From contig NZ_CP133988.1 in the NCBI RefSeq assembly GCF_031582885.1, positions 503,501 through 567,500 of the forward strand: a stretch of 64,000 nucleotides of DNA. Reading direction: 5' to 3'. Below the pieces are notes generated by a model. It had not been told where the DNA came from and did not search any database. It worked only from the letters and a program-made list of their open reading frames with translations. This document shows, in pieces, positions 1-8,711 of the stretch (its first letter is position 1; each line of letters opens with the position of its first letter). The position numbers were made by a program, and so were the translations under genes. Source of the DNA: Streptococcus parasanguinis. Lineage in GTDB: Bacteria > Bacillota > Bacilli > Lactobacillales > Streptococcaceae.

Positions 1-1169
1 CGATTGATGCGACGACTGTTCGAAATATTTTAGATAGTCAGGGGGATCTCCAAAATATTGGCGGTCTCTCCTATTTGGTAGAAGTCATTAATTCGGTACC
101 AACTTCAGCTAACGCGGAGTATTACGCGAAGATTGTTGCCGAAAAAGCTGTCTTACGTCGATTGATCTCTCGATTAACGGAAAGTATTAATCAAGCTTAT
201 GATGGTGCAAGTCCTTCAGATGAAATCATTGCGGGTGCTGAAAAAGCTCTGATTGATGTTAGTGAAAACGCAAATCGTAGTGGATTTAAAAATATTCGAG
301 ACGTCTTGAATATAAATTTTGGTAGCTTGGAAGCCCGCTCTCTTCAAACCTCTGATATTACGGGTATTGCGACAGGCTATCGCGATTTGGACCATATGAC
401 GACAGGGCTACATGAGGAAGAGTTGATTATTTTAGCGGCTCGTCCTGCAGTAGGGAAAACAGCCTTTGCTCTAAATATTGCTCAAAATATCGGGACAAAG
501 TTGGATAAGACAGTGGCTATTTTCTCATTAGAAATGGGTGCTGAAAGTTTGGTTGACCGGATGTTAGCAGCTGAAGGCTTGATTGAATCCCATTCGATTC
601 GTACAGGTCAATTGACGGATGAAGAATGGCGGAAATATGCCATTGCTCAAGGAAATTTGGCCAATGCGAGTATTTACATCGATGATACCCCAGGAATTCG
701 GATCACTGAGATTCGTTCGAGAGCAAGAAAATTAGCGCAGGAAACAGGGAATCTCGGTCTTATTCTGATTGACTACCTGCAGCTGATTACAGGGACTGGA
801 AGAGAAAACCGTCAACAGGAAGTTTCAGAAATTTCTCGTCAGTTAAAGATTTTAGCTAAGGAACTAAAAGTTCCCGTCATTGCTTTGAGTCAGCTATCAC
901 GTGGTGTGGAACAGCGCCAAGACAAACGTCCTGTTCTTTCTGATATTCGTGAATCTGGATCGATTGAACAGGATGCAGATATTGTTGCTTTCTTGTACCG
1001 TGATGATTATTATGATCGAGCTGGTGAAGAGGAAGAAGATGGAATGCCTAATAATACGGTTGAAGTGATTATCGAGAAAAACCGTTCAGGTGCGCGTGGG
1101 ACAGTCGAATTAATATTCCAAAAGGAATACAATAAATTCTCAAGTATTTCAAAGAGAGAGGATCAATAA
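1..1169 (+). CDS. dnaB: Replicative DNA helicase DnaB (5' partial)
   Basis: Hexameric helicase that unwinds DNA at the replication fork and recruits primase. The reading frame is open from base 3, so the true start lies before the window; about 389 residues are visible of a family length near 450. The first visible residues (IDATTVRNILDSQGDL) belong to the N-terminal primase-interacting domain. The RecA-like domain follows, with Walker A ARPAVGKTAF (about residue 150 of the visible part), Walker B LILIDYLQLI, and a late LSDIRESGSIEQDAD motif typical of DnaB. It ends one base before veg. Family identification is firm; only the amino-terminal end is missing. Confidence 0.97.
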   Translation, partial: IDATTVRNILDSQGDLQNIGGLSYLVEVINSVPTSANAEYYAKIVAEKAVLRRLISRLTESINQAYDGASPSDEIIAGAEKALIDVSENANRSGFKNIRDVLNINFGSLEARSLQTSDITGIATGYRDLDHMTTGLHEEELIILAARPAVGKTAFALNIAQNIGTKLDKTVAIFSLEMGAESLVDRMLAAEGLIESHSIRTGQLTDEEWRKYAIAQGNLANASIYIDDTPGIRITEIRSRARKLAQETGNLGLILIDYLQLITGTGRENRQQEVSEISRQLKILAKELKVPVIALSQLSRGVEQRQDKRPVLSDIRESGSIEQDADIVAFLYRDDYYDRAGEEEEDGMPNNTVEVIIEKNRSGARGTVELIFQKEYNKFSSISKREDQ

Positions 1170-1170
1170 G

Positions 1171-1443
1171 ATGAGTGATGCATTTACAGATGTTGCAAAA
1201 ATGAAAAAAATTAAAGAAGAGATCAAGGCCCATGAAGGACAAGTGGTTGAAATGACGCTTGAAAATGGACGGAAACGTCAAAAAAATAAATTTGGACGCT
1301 TGATTGAGGTCTATCCTTCTTTATTTATTATCGAGTATACGAACGATAATAGCTTACCAGGTGAACCGGCTAATACATACGTGGAGTCTTATACCTATTC
1401 AGATATTTTAACAGAGAAGAATTTAATTCGTTATTTGGATTAA
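1171..1443 (+). CDS. veg: Veg family protein
   Basis: Small basic 90-residue protein of the Veg family (DUF1021). The family signature is visible in HEGQVVEMTLENGRKRQ and in YPSLFIIEY, with the C-terminal ESYTYSDILT segment. In Bacillus subtilis Veg influences biofilm genes; its role in streptococci is not established. The start codon follows dnaB by one base, so the two are probably cotranscribed. Length and sequence match the family throughout, with no sign of truncation. Confidence 0.9.
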   Translation: MSDAFTDVAKMKKIKEEIKAHEGQVVEMTLENGRKRQKNKFGRLIEVYPSLFIIEYTNDNSLPGEPANTYVESYTYSDILTEKNLIRYLD

Positions 1444-1480
1444 TTTCTTGCTTTTATCGTCTAAATCAGTTATTATAATA

Positions 1481-1578
1481 AATACATATGGGAGTCTGTG
1501 TACAGTCTGAGAGGAAGTGTAAGCTTCGACCGCACCTGATCTGGGTAATGCCAGCGTAGGAAACAAATGAAATGTATT
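1481..1578 (+). promoter_or_regulatory. TPP riboswitch (THI element)
   Basis: The conserved thiamine pyrophosphate aptamer core is directly readable: CTGAGA at 1507-1512 and ACCTGATCTGGGTAATGCCA followed by GCGTAGG at 1534-1560. The P1 helix closes between AATACAT (1481-1487) and ATGTATT (1572-1578). A TATAAT -10 box lies at 1474-1479, just upstream. A terminator hairpin follows at 1606-1634, so ligand binding most likely causes premature termination ahead of the transporter genes. Confidence 0.96.
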
Positions 1579-1605
1579 TTTCGTTATGAGTGACCTTGTG
1601 CAATC

Positions 1606-1634
1606 CGTCTCCTATTTTGGAGGCGTTTTTTATT
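1606..1634 (+). terminator. Riboswitch expression-platform terminator
   Basis: Seven-pair stem between 1606-1612 and 1619-1625 (one G-U pair) with a six-base loop and a run of six T. It lies between the TPP aptamer and the first transporter gene, as expected for transcription attenuation. Confidence 0.88.
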
Positions 1635-1653
1635 TGTGAGAAAGGAGGTTACG

Positions 1654-2412
1654 ATGTCTCTTGTAAAAAGATATTCAAAACAATTGATAGGATTTGCAGG
1701 TTTTAGCAGTCTTCTTGTCTTATGGCAGTTAGCAGGATTTTTAAATATCCTCCCCAAATTTGTATTACCAACGCCACTTGAAATTGGGAATGCCTTTGTA
1801 CGAGATCGAGCTCTCCTGATTCATCACAGTTTGTCTACCCTTCAAGTGGCCTTGATCGGACTTGTTATAGGGGTTCTTCTTGCTGCTGGATTTGCGATTC
1901 TCATGGATAGTTTTCAATGGGTGAATGATCTGGTCTATCCTTTTATGGTTGTTATTCAAACCATTCCGACGATTGCCTTGGCCCCCATCCTGGTTCTTTG
2001 GTTTGGTTATGGTATGCTTCCAAAACTAGTTTTGATCATTATTACGGTTGTATTTCCCATCGTAGTCAGTCTGTTAGATGGTTTTCGGCATTGCGATCAA
2101 GATATTCTGAGATTGTTTCAGATTATGCAAGCCAATCGCTTTCAGACTTTAGTCCATTATAAAATTCCTGCAGCGCTTCCTTATTTTTTCGCAGGTTTAC
2201 GTGTGAGCGTTTCCTATGCTTTTATCAGTACGGTCGTTTCAGAATGGTTAGGAGGTTTTGATGGATTGGGGGTCTATATGATCCAGTCGAAGAAGTTATT
2301 TCAGTATGATACGATGTTTGCGATCATTGTATTGATTTCTGCTATTAGTTTACTCGGTATGTTTCTCGTTGACCAATTAGAACGAACCATTCTGAAATGG
2401 AAAAAGGATTGA
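1654..2412 (+). CDS. thiX: ABC transporter permease, thiamine precursor (ThiX-like)
   Basis: Inner-membrane permease of the BPD/TauC-SsuC family, 252 residues, predicted to import a thiamine precursor such as hydroxymethylpyrimidine. About six hydrophobic segments are visible. The coupling-loop region holds the EAA-like sequence RLFQIMQANRFQTLVHYKIP followed by ALPYFFAGLRVS. I chose ATG 1654 because AAAGGAGG lies six bases upstream; an upstream GTG at 1636 in the same frame would overlap that ribosome site. The upstream TPP riboswitch and the downstream substrate-binding and ATPase genes give the substrate class; HMP in particular is inferred from the ThiXYZ family. Confidence 0.9.
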   Translation: MSLVKRYSKQLIGFAGFSSLLVLWQLAGFLNILPKFVLPTPLEIGNAFVRDRALLIHHSLSTLQVALIGLVIGVLLAAGFAILMDSFQWVNDLVYPFMVVIQTIPTIALAPILVLWFGYGMLPKLVLIIITVVFPIVVSLLDGFRHCDQDILRLFQIMQANRFQTLVHYKIPAALPYFFAGLRVSVSYAFISTVVSEWLGGFDGLGVYMIQSKKLFQYDTMFAIIVLISAISLLGMFLVDQLERTILKWKKD

Positions 2413-2466
2413 CAAACTTGTAAATGGTGTAAAAATTAAATTGACAAAAATGTAAAAGAGGTATGA

Positions 2467-3465
2467 ATGATGAAAAAGTCAATAGGTTTATTTTTCTCAA
2501 TAATATTGGGATTTGTTTTCTTGAGTGCTTGTCAAAATTCTGTCAAGCAATCGTCAAGTGGTTTGAAAAAGATTGATTTTATTCTAGATTGGACCCCGAA
2601 TACCAATCATACGGGTCTCTATGTAGCAAAGGAAAAAGGGTATTTTAAAGATGCAGGACTGGATGTAGATATAAAACTTCCGCCGGAAGACAGTAGTTCT
2701 GATTTGATTATCAATGGGAAAGCTCCATTTGGTATTTATTTCCAAGATTCTATGGCCAAGAAATTGGATAAAGGTGCGGGTATTACCGCTGTTGCAGCTA
2801 TTGTTGAACACAATACGTCAGGGATTATTTCAAGAAAAGATGCAGCGATCACAAGTCCAAAAGATTTGGTTGGTAAGCGGTATGGTACCTGGAATGATCC
2901 GATTGAGTTGGAAATGATCAAATCGATGATGAAAAAAGAAGGTGCTGATTTTAATCAAGTAAAATTGGTTCCAAATAGTGATTCAAATTCCATTACTCCG
3001 ATTGAAAATAAGGTCTTTGATGCTGCTTGGATTTATCACGGTTGGGATGGAATTTTGGCTGAGCAAAAGGGAATGAAGACCAATTTCTTCTATATGAAAG
3101 ATTTTGTTCCTGCATTTGACTACTATTCGCCTGTTATTATTGCTAACAATGACTATTTGAAGTCTCATAAAGAGGAAGCAAAAAAATTCATTCAAGCGGT
3201 GAAAAAAGGCTACCAATATGCTATAGAGCATCCGGAAGAAGCAGCGGATATCTTGATTAAACAGGCCCCTGCCTTGGCTAACCAGCGTGATTTTGTTCTA
3301 GCTGCCCAAAAATATCTTTCCAGTCAATATGCTTCAGACAAGGACAAGTGGGGGCAGTTTGATCCTAAGCGATGGAATGCTTTTTATGCTTGGGCAAAAG
3401 AGCAAGGATTGGTTTCAAATGACTTAGAAGACAAAGGTTTCACAAATGAATTGGTAGGTGACTGA
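2467..3465 (+). CDS. thiY: Thiamine-precursor ABC substrate-binding lipoprotein (ThiY/NMT1 type)
   Basis: Extracellular lipoprotein of 332 residues with a signal peptide ending in the lipobox LSAC (Cys about residue 22). The mature part begins with the NMT1/THI5-like block FILDWTPNTNHTGLYVAKEK and continues with the two-lobed fold of that family. It should capture a pyrimidine precursor of thiamine and deliver it to the upstream permease. Two in-frame ATG codons lie side by side at 2467 and 2470; either is possible after the AGAGG site. It overlaps the ATPase gene by eight bases, which supports translational coupling. Exact ligand is inferred. Confidence 0.9.
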   Translation: MMKKSIGLFFSIILGFVFLSACQNSVKQSSSGLKKIDFILDWTPNTNHTGLYVAKEKGYFKDAGLDVDIKLPPEDSSSDLIINGKAPFGIYFQDSMAKKLDKGAGITAVAAIVEHNTSGIISRKDAAITSPKDLVGKRYGTWNDPIELEMIKSMMKKEGADFNQVKLVPNSDSNSITPIENKVFDAAWIYHGWDGILAEQKGMKTNFFYMKDFVPAFDYYSPVIIANNDYLKSHKEEAKKFIQAVKKGYQYAIEHPEEAADILIKQAPALANQRDFVLAAQKYLSSQYASDKDKWGQFDPKRWNAFYAWAKEQGLVSNDLEDKGFTNELVGD

Positions 3466-4189
3466 TATTTTAACCGTAAAAGATGTAAGTTTCTCTTTTG
3501 GAGATAAAGCAGTTTTAAACAATGTATCACTAGAAGTGCAAAAAGGAGAAATTGTCTCTATTCTAGGTCCGAGTGGGGTAGGGAAATCAACCTTGTTTAA
3601 TTTAATTGCTGGGATCCTTCCCTTACAAAAGGGTACCATAGAAGTAGATAATGCTCCGATCTCCTTTGGGAAAGTCAGCTATATGCTACAAAAGGATCTT
3701 TTGTTGGAACATAAGACAGTATTGGGAAATATTATTCTGCCCCTTTTATTAAAAAAGATTTCTAAGGAAGAGGCGACATCTACCGCTCTAAAATTGTTAG
3801 ATGAATTTAAATTGGGAAGTATCGCCAACCTTTATCCTAATGCGCTGAGTGGGGGGATGCGGCAACGGGTGGCGCTATTGAGAACCTATCTTCTGGGTCA
3901 TTCTGTCTTCCTATTAGATGAAGCTTTTAGTGCCTTAGATGAATTGACAAGGCAGGACCTTTATCACTGGTATCTAGACAGTAAGGAACGTCTTGGTCTC
4001 ACCACTCTGGTGATCACTCATAGTATCGAAGAAGCTTTGACATTGAGTGATCGGGTCTATATCTTGAATCATAATCCCGGTGAAATTATTGCAGATCTTC
4101 CTTTAAAATGGGATCTAGCAACGGATAGGGACTGGCAACAATTGCAATATAAAAAACGAATCATAGAATTGTTAGCTGAATTTCATTGA
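3458..4189 (+). CDS. thiZ: ABC transporter ATP-binding protein (ThiZ-like)
   Basis: ATPase of 243 residues energising the thiamine-precursor importer. Walker A is GPSGVGKST (about residue 37), the signature is LSGGMRQR, Walker B is FLLDEAF followed by SALD, and the switch histidine is in VITHS. The C-terminal part matches the nitrate/sulfonate/taurine subgroup. The gene starts with GTG inside the end of the substrate-binding gene; no ATG lies close enough, and the ribosome site is weak, consistent with coupled translation. Last gene of the riboswitch-controlled operon; rpsD follows with its own promoter. Confidence 0.92.
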   Translation: MTDILTVKDVSFSFGDKAVLNNVSLEVQKGEIVSILGPSGVGKSTLFNLIAGILPLQKGTIEVDNAPISFGKVSYMLQKDLLLEHKTVLGNIILPLLLKKISKEEATSTALKLLDEFKLGSIANLYPNALSGGMRQRVALLRTYLLGHSVFLLDEAFSALDELTRQDLYHWYLDSKERLGLTTLVITHSIEEALTLSDRVYILNHNPGEIIADLPLKWDLATDRDWQQLQYKKRIIELLAEFH

Positions 4190-4205
4190 AATTGTTTTGA
4201 AGGAC

Positions 4206-4234
4206 TTTACAAAGTTTCTATTCCGTGATAGAAT
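4206..4234 (+). promoter_or_regulatory. rpsD promoter
   Basis: TTTACA at 4206-4211 and TAGAAT at 4229-4234 with a 17-base spacer, both close to sigma-A consensus. It predicts a transcript start near 4241 and a leader of about 150 bases before rpsD. Confidence 0.75.
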
Positions 4235-4240
4235 AGAATT

Positions 4241-4394
4241 TGTGCGAAATGACAGCAGGACAAAATGAAGCTCGTCAACAGGAAGTCAGCTAGAAAAGTA
4301 ACCTTTGCTGTTTGGGCGAAGGCTTTCTGAACGAATCAGGTTTGTCTAAAACGTTATTTCCTACAAAAATTATTTTTATAGGAGGACATTTTAA
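4241..4394 (+). promoter_or_regulatory. rpsD 5' leader, candidate autoregulatory RNA
   Basis: An untranslated leader of about 150 bases precedes rpsD. It contains a clear seven-pair hairpin, CCTTTGC with GCGAAGG, near 4301-4321, and further paired segments upstream. In Bacillus S4 represses its own gene through a leader RNA; whether this leader is homologous cannot be judged by eye. There is no strong terminator, so any control would act on translation. Confidence 0.4.
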
Positions 4395-5006
4395 ATGTCA
4401 CGTTATACAGGACCATCTTGGAAACAATCTCGCCGTCTTGGCTTGTCACTTACAGGTACAGGTAAAGAATTGGCACGTCGTAACTACGTACCAGGTCAAC
4501 ACGGACCAAACAACCGTTCAAAATTGTCAGAATACGGTTTGCAATTAGCTGAAAAACAAAAACTTCGTTTCTCTTACGGACTTGGTGAAAAACAATTCCG
4601 TAACTTGTTCGTACAAGCTACTAAGATCAAAGAAGGAACTGTCGGTTTCAACTTCATGCTTCTTTTGGAACGTCGTTTGGATAACGTTGTTTACCGTCTT
4701 GGACTTGCGACTACTCGTCGTCAAGCTCGTCAATTCGTTAACCACGGTCACATCCTTGTTGACGGAAAACGCGTTGATATCCCTTCATACCGCGTAACTC
4801 CAGGTCAAGTGATCTCAGTTCGTGAAAAATCAGCTAAAGTTCCAGCTATCCTTGAAGCTGTTGAAGCAACTCTTGGACGTCCAGCATTCGTATCATTCGA
4901 TGCTGAAAAATTGGAAGGTTCATTGACTCGCTTGCCAGAACGCGATGAAATCAACCCAGAAATCAACGAAGCACTTGTCGTTGAATTCTACAACAAAATG
5001 CTTTAA
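4395..5006 (+). CDS. rpsD: 30S ribosomal protein S4
   Basis: Primary 16S rRNA-binding protein of the small subunit, 203 residues, the normal bacterial length. It opens with [16 protein letters not shown] as in Lactobacillales S4 and carries the S4 RNA-binding domain in [20 protein letters not shown] and [20 protein letters not shown] (about residues 93-135). Codon use is strongly biased, as for a highly expressed gene. The ribosome site AGGAGG lies eight bases upstream of ATG. It is a single-gene unit here, with its own promoter and terminators. Confidence 0.98.
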   Translation: MSRYTGPSWKQSRRLGLSLTGTGKELARRNYVPGQHGPNNRSKLSEYGLQLAEKQKLRFSYGLGEKQFRNLFVQATKIKEGTVGFNFMLLLERRLDNVVYRLGLATTRRQARQFVNHGHILVDGKRVDIPSYRVTPGQVISVREKSAKVPAILEAVEATLGRPAFVSFDAEKLEGSLTRLPERDEINPEINEALVVEFYNKML

Positions 5007-5027
5007 TTTTAAGATATACCTTACAGA

Positions 5028-5050
5028 AAGCCTACAACAGTGGGCTTTTT
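5028..5050 (+). terminator. rpsD terminator
   Basis: Eight-pair stem AAGCCTAC with GTGGGCTT (one G-U) around an AACA loop, followed by TTTTTG. It lies 22 bases after the rpsD stop. Confidence 0.8.
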
Positions 5051-5104
5051 GTTTTGTCTTAAAGGGTTGATTTCTGGCTTTGTTCAGTTACAAATTTTCT
5101 AAAG

Positions 5105-5131
5105 CTGTTTCATTAAATGAGACAGTTTTTT
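5105..5131 (+). terminator. Second rightward terminator after rpsD
   Basis: Nine-pair stem CTGTTTCAT with ATGAGACAG around a TAA loop, then six T. A back-up terminator, or the end of a short transcript between 5050 and 5130 with no recognised gene. Confidence 0.75.
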
Positions 5132-5156
5132 GTTTTCTTAAAACCTAAACCTGCTA

Positions 5157-5189
5157 ATAAAAAAACTCCTGATCTAGATCGATCAGGAG
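5157..5189 (-). terminator. Terminator of the TetR gene
   Basis: Perfect nine-pair inverted repeat CTCCTGATC (5166-5174) and GATCAGGAG (5181-5189). Read leftward it is followed by a T-rich run. It lies seven bases beyond the tetR stop codon. Confidence 0.85.
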
Positions 5190-5195
5190 AGACTG

Positions 5196-5729
5196 TTACC
5201 GTAACATTTTCATTAAAAATTCAGCCATTTGTTGAGGGCTTTCTTTTTTTCCGCGAGAAACCCACATTTGACAGACTCCGAAGAAGGCATTGGTCAGATA
5301 GACAGAACTGTAGACTCTTTCAATATCTGTTAATGATTTATGACTATAGCGCTCTTGCAAACTATCAACCAGAAGAATCTGTAATTTATGTCGTAAGAAG
5401 GTCTGGATCTCCTTGGTTCCATTCTCTGTCAGAAGAACCGCGAAGAGTGGCTCCTTGGTTAGAAATTCGAACACTTCTGTAATCGCTTGGCGCTTGTCAT
5501 CTTGGTGTTTATCAAAGATATATTCAAGCTTGTGAAAGAGTGCTTGTTGGTAGCGCTCGATCATGTCATACTTGTCTCGATAGTGGGTATAAAAGCTAGA
5601 GCGACTAATGCCGGATTCTTGTGCTAACTCAACCGTCGTGATTTGGTCGAATGATTCCTTTTCGAGTAGTCGAACCATCGCCTCCTCGATATTTCGTTTT
5701 GTTTTTAATCGTTTATTGCTCTCAGTCAT
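5196..5729 (-). CDS. TetR/AcrR family repressor
   Basis: DNA-binding repressor of 177 residues. The N-terminal helix-turn-helix is clear in FDQITTVELAQESGISRSSF followed by YTHYRDKYDM (about residues 27-57). The C-terminal ligand/dimer domain has no recognisable specificity. It is divergent from the YhgE/Pip gene, and both promoters carry the same imperfect palindrome TANACANTGTNTA. It therefore probably represses itself and the membrane protein until an unknown signal arrives. TetR regulators paired with YhgE-type proteins are common in streptococci. Confidence 0.9.
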   Translation of the reverse strand: MTESNKRLKTKRNIEEAMVRLLEKESFDQITTVELAQESGISRSSFYTHYRDKYDMIERYQQALFHKLEYIFDKHQDDKRQAITEVFEFLTKEPLFAVLLTENGTKEIQTFLRHKLQILLVDSLQERYSHKSLTDIERVYSSVYLTNAFFGVCQMWVSRGKKESPQQMAEFLMKMLR

Positions 5730-5755
5730 CTGTTAATCCTTTTTGCACAAAATTG

Positions 5756-5768
5756 TACACAGTGTCTA
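5756..5768. promoter_or_regulatory. Candidate TetR operator 1 (tetR side)
   Basis: TACACAGTGTCTA, an imperfect palindrome with a single mismatched pair. It is the inverted near-copy of operator 2; the surrounding 18 bases match at 16. It overlaps a TACAAT -10-like box reading leftward toward tetR, so it would give autorepression. Confidence 0.65.
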
Positions 5769-5785
5769 AAAATAAGATTTTCTAC

Positions 5786-5813
5786 TTGTGAAAATTTCTA
5801 AAAACTGTATAAT
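5786..5813 (+). promoter_or_regulatory. Promoter of the YhgE/Pip gene
   Basis: TTGTGA at 5786-5791 and a perfect TATAAT at 5808-5813 with a 16-base spacer. Operator 2 lies just downstream, around +11 to +23. Confidence 0.75.
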
Positions 5814-5830
5814 CTATTATATCAGAAATT

Positions 5831-5843
5831 TAGACAATGTGTA
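5831..5843. promoter_or_regulatory. Candidate TetR operator 2 (yhgE side)
   Basis: TAGACAATGTGTA, the partner of the palindrome at 5756-5768 in inverted orientation, centres 75 bases apart. It lies between the promoter and the ribosome site of the YhgE gene, where bound repressor would block transcription. Confidence 0.65.
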
Positions 5844-5862
5844 TAAAAAGGAGACAAAAAAT

Positions 5863-8658
5863 ATGATGAAAGAATGGAAGGCTGTTCTTAAAAAGCCAAC
5901 ATTTATCATTGTCATGATTGGAGTTGCGTTGATTCCAGCTCTTTATAATATTATTTTTCTATCTTCCATGTGGGATCCATATGGAAAGGTTTCGGATCTT
6001 CCTGTAGCGGTTGTCAATAAGGATCAATCTGCTACATATAATGGACAAAAGATGGAAATTGGAAAAGACATGGTGTCCAATTTGAAGGACAATGACTCAC
6101 TTGATTTTCATTTTGTAGATGAGAAAGCTGCGAAAGATGGTCTCAAAAATGGCGATTATTATATGATTGTAACCCTGCCTGAGGATCTTTCAAAAAAAGC
6201 TAGCTCCATCTTAACCAATCATCCGGAACAGATGACCATTGATTACCAAACGTCCAGTGGTCATAGTTTTATCGCAGGAAAAATGAGCGACACTGCGATG
6301 ACAAAAATGAAGCAGTCAGTGGCTGAAAAAGTGACCAATACTTATACAACAGCTTTATTTTCCAAAATGGGATCGCTTAAATCTGGTATGGGGACAGCGG
6401 CAGATGGAAGTGCTAAATTAGCAGATGGTGCAAGTAAATTGGAAGATGGTGGTCAAACACTATCTACTAATTTGAATACATTGGCTCGTTCAAGCTTAGC
6501 ATTTTCAGATGGTGCAACTACTCTTCGTACAGGTCTAGTAGCCTATACAGATGGTGTTGGTCAATTAGGAAATGGTCTCAATCAAATGGCTGGTCAACTT
6601 CCAAACTTGGTATCTGGTGTCAATCAATTAAATAATGGGTTTGGTACTTTTAATACAGGCTTGATGGCTTACGCTACCGGAGTGGATCGATTAGGAAATG
6701 GTCTCAATCAAATGGCGAGTCAAACCCCTCAGTTGGCTTCAGGAGTTGGTCAATTAACCAGCGGTATGGGGACCCTCAATGATGGTCTTGGGAATTATAC
6801 CAATGGCGTGCGTCAATTGAATTCGGGCCTATCTAACTTTTCAAATGGTTTAGCAACCTATACAAATGGAGTCGCTACTTTATCAGAAGGAGCGGGTCAA
6901 TTAAGTAGTCAATCTGCTACCCTTCGAAATGGGGTTTCTCAATTAGAATCAGGTATTCAAACATTATCAAGCCAGCTACAAGCTTCTACAAGTCAATCTG
7001 CTCAGATTGATCAATTGGCAGCTGGTTTAAACCAATTAAATGCAGCGATTCAAAATGCTACAGTAGATACCAGTCAACTTTCGTCTGGATTGACGAGTAT
7101 TGCGAATTCAGCTCAATCAATCCTTGCTTCAGCCCAAGCGGATCGTGCAAATGCCCTTGCAAGTGTGCAAGGAACAGCAGCCTATCAAGCAATGACAGCT
7201 GACCAACAAGCGGAAATCAATGCGGCAATCTCATCGAGCCCAAGCTCGAGTGAAACGGCGGCTCAAGGAATCTTGACTACGATTCAAATGATCCAAGGTG
7301 GTTTGAATACAGGAAATAGCTTGACACAACTGCAAACGGCAGCCAATCAAGTTTTACCGACAGCTTCTTCTACCTTGACAGACTTGTCAAGTGGCTTGTC
7401 TAAGATCCAATCCGCAGTTAGTGGACAATTGTTGCCAGCTAGTCAAACCATCAGTCAAGGGATCGGCGCTTATACAGCTGGTGTCGATAAAATCGCTAAT
7501 GGAGCAACCCAACTTCAGACGAATAGCAGTACTTTAACAAATGGGGCTAGTCAGTTAGCAGCAGGTGTTGGTCAACTAGATAGTAAATCATCAGAATTAC
7601 TTGCAGGAAGCAATCAATTGGCTTCTGGTCTAGGTGAGTTAAATGGGAAGATGCCTGCCTTGACATCAGGCATGAATCAACTGGCTTCAGGCGCGACCCA
7701 ATTAACAGGTAAGTCGGGTGAATTGGTTGCCGGTGCTGGAAAATTAGCTGACGGTGTAGGGCAATTGAACAGCAAAACTCCAGAGTTGGCAGGTGGTGTC
7801 AACAAACTTGTCACTGGTGTCAATCAGTTGACAGAAAAATCAGGTCAATTGGTGACCGGTGCTGATAAACTAGCCGACGGTGCAAATCAAATCTCAGATG
7901 GGTCCAGCAAATTAGCAGCAGGTGGCCAAACATTGACAAATGGTTTAGGTGAATTAGCAACAGGAAGCCAAACCTTGAGTCAAGGATTAAACGATGCTAA
8001 GGGACAATTGAATGTGGCTACAACTGAAAAAGAAAACGCTAAAACCTTAGCAGATCCTGTCACTTTGTCTAAAACAGACCGTGACAATGTCCCGGTGAAT
8101 GGTGTCGGAATGGCTCCTTATATGATCTCTGTAGCACTCTTTGTTTGTGCCTTGTCAACCAATATGATCTTTGCAAAATTGCCATCCGGTCGTCATCCTG
8201 AAAGTCGCTGGGCATGGTTTAAATCTCGCTTTGAGGTCAACGGAACGATTGCGGTGATTGCAGGAGTCTTGGTCTATGGTGCCGTTCACTTGATTGGTTT
8301 ATCAGCTAATCATGAGATGGCTACTCTCTTCCTTTGTGTGATTGGTAGTGTGGCCTTCATGTCTATCGTGACTGCTTTGACAACATGGCAAAGAAAGATC
8401 GGTGCTTTCCTTTCCTTGATCCTCTTGCTCTTGCAATTGGCTTCTAGTGCAGGAACTTATCCTCTTGCTTTGACAAATGGATTTTTCCAAGCCATTCATC
8501 CATTCTTGCCAATGAGTTATACCGTTTCTGGTCTTCGTCAAACGATTTCGATGACAGGAGAAATTGGAAATCAAGTGGCCTTCCTTCTGATGACTATTGT
8601 CCTTTTTGCAGGACTCGGAATGTGGTTCTATAATCCAAAAAAATATGAAGAGGACTAA
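5863..8658 (+). CDS. yhgE: YhgE/Pip domain membrane protein
   Basis: Large membrane protein of 931 residues of the YhgE/phage infection protein (Pip) family. A hydrophobic segment (PTFIIVMIGVALIPALYNII) lies near the N terminus. A long extracellular region of about 600 residues follows, built of heptad-like repeats such as LADGASKLEDGGQTL and LVTGADKLADGANQ. Five or so membrane segments close the protein, beginning with MISVALFVCALSTNMIF. The family resembles ABC-2 type permeases; homologues act as phage adsorption factors (Lactococcus Pip) or in EsaA-like secretion, so the function here is open. ATG 5863 is chosen because AAGGAG sits nine bases upstream; an in-frame ATG at 5788 precedes the promoter. 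Controlled by the divergent TetR gene. Confidence 0.9.
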   Translation: MMKEWKAVLKKPTFIIVMIGVALIPALYNIIFLSSMWDPYGKVSDLPVAVVNKDQSATYNGQKMEIGKDMVSNLKDNDSLDFHFVDEKAAKDGLKNGDYYMIVTLPEDLSKKASSILTNHPEQMTIDYQTSSGHSFIAGKMSDTAMTKMKQSVAEKVTNTYTTALFSKMGSLKSGMGTAADGSAKLADGASKLEDGGQTLSTNLNTLARSSLAFSDGATTLRTGLVAYTDGVGQLGNGLNQMAGQLPNLVSGVNQLNNGFGTFNTGLMAYATGVDRLGNGLNQMASQTPQLASGVGQLTSGMGTLNDGLGNYTNGVRQLNSGLSNFSNGLATYTNGVATLSEGAGQLSSQSATLRNGVSQLESGIQTLSSQLQASTSQSAQIDQLAAGLNQLNAAIQNATVDTSQLSSGLTSIANSAQSILASAQADRANALASVQGTAAYQAMTADQQAEINAAISSSPSSSETAAQGILTTIQMIQGGLNTGNSLTQLQTAANQVLPTASSTLTDLSSGLSKIQSAVSGQLLPASQTISQGIGAYTAGVDKIANGATQLQTNSSTLTNGASQLAAGVGQLDSKSSELLAGSNQLASGLGELNGKMPALTSGMNQLASGATQLTGKSGELVAGAGKLADGVGQLNSKTPELAGGVNKLVTGVNQLTEKSGQLVTGADKLADGANQISDGSSKLAAGGQTLTNGLGELATGSQTLSQGLNDAKGQLNVATTEKENAKTLADPVTLSKTDRDNVPVNGVGMAPYMISVALFVCALSTNMIFAKLPSGRHPESRWAWFKSRFEVNGTIAVIAGVLVYGAVHLIGLSANHEMATLFLCVIGSVAFMSIVTALTTWQRKIGAFLSLILLLLQLASSAGTYPLALTNGFFQAIHPFLPMSYTVSGLRQTISMTGEIGNQVAFLLMTIVLFAGLGMWFYNPKKYEED

Positions 8659-8666
8659 TCTTCAGG

Positions 8667-8698
8667 AACTCCCAACAGAATGTGTTGGGAGTTTTTTG
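8667..8698 (+). terminator. yhgE terminator
   Basis: Perfect eleven-pair stem AACTCCCAACA (8667-8677) and TGTTGGGAGTT (8683-8693), five-base loop, then T-rich tract. Confidence 0.9.
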
Positions 8699-8711
8699 TT
8701 TCATGTGAAAC

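Noticed and set aside
5117-5482. Rightward frame of 121 codons opposite tetR
   Set aside because: Antisense to a clear TetR gene, starts inside a terminator and has no ribosome site.
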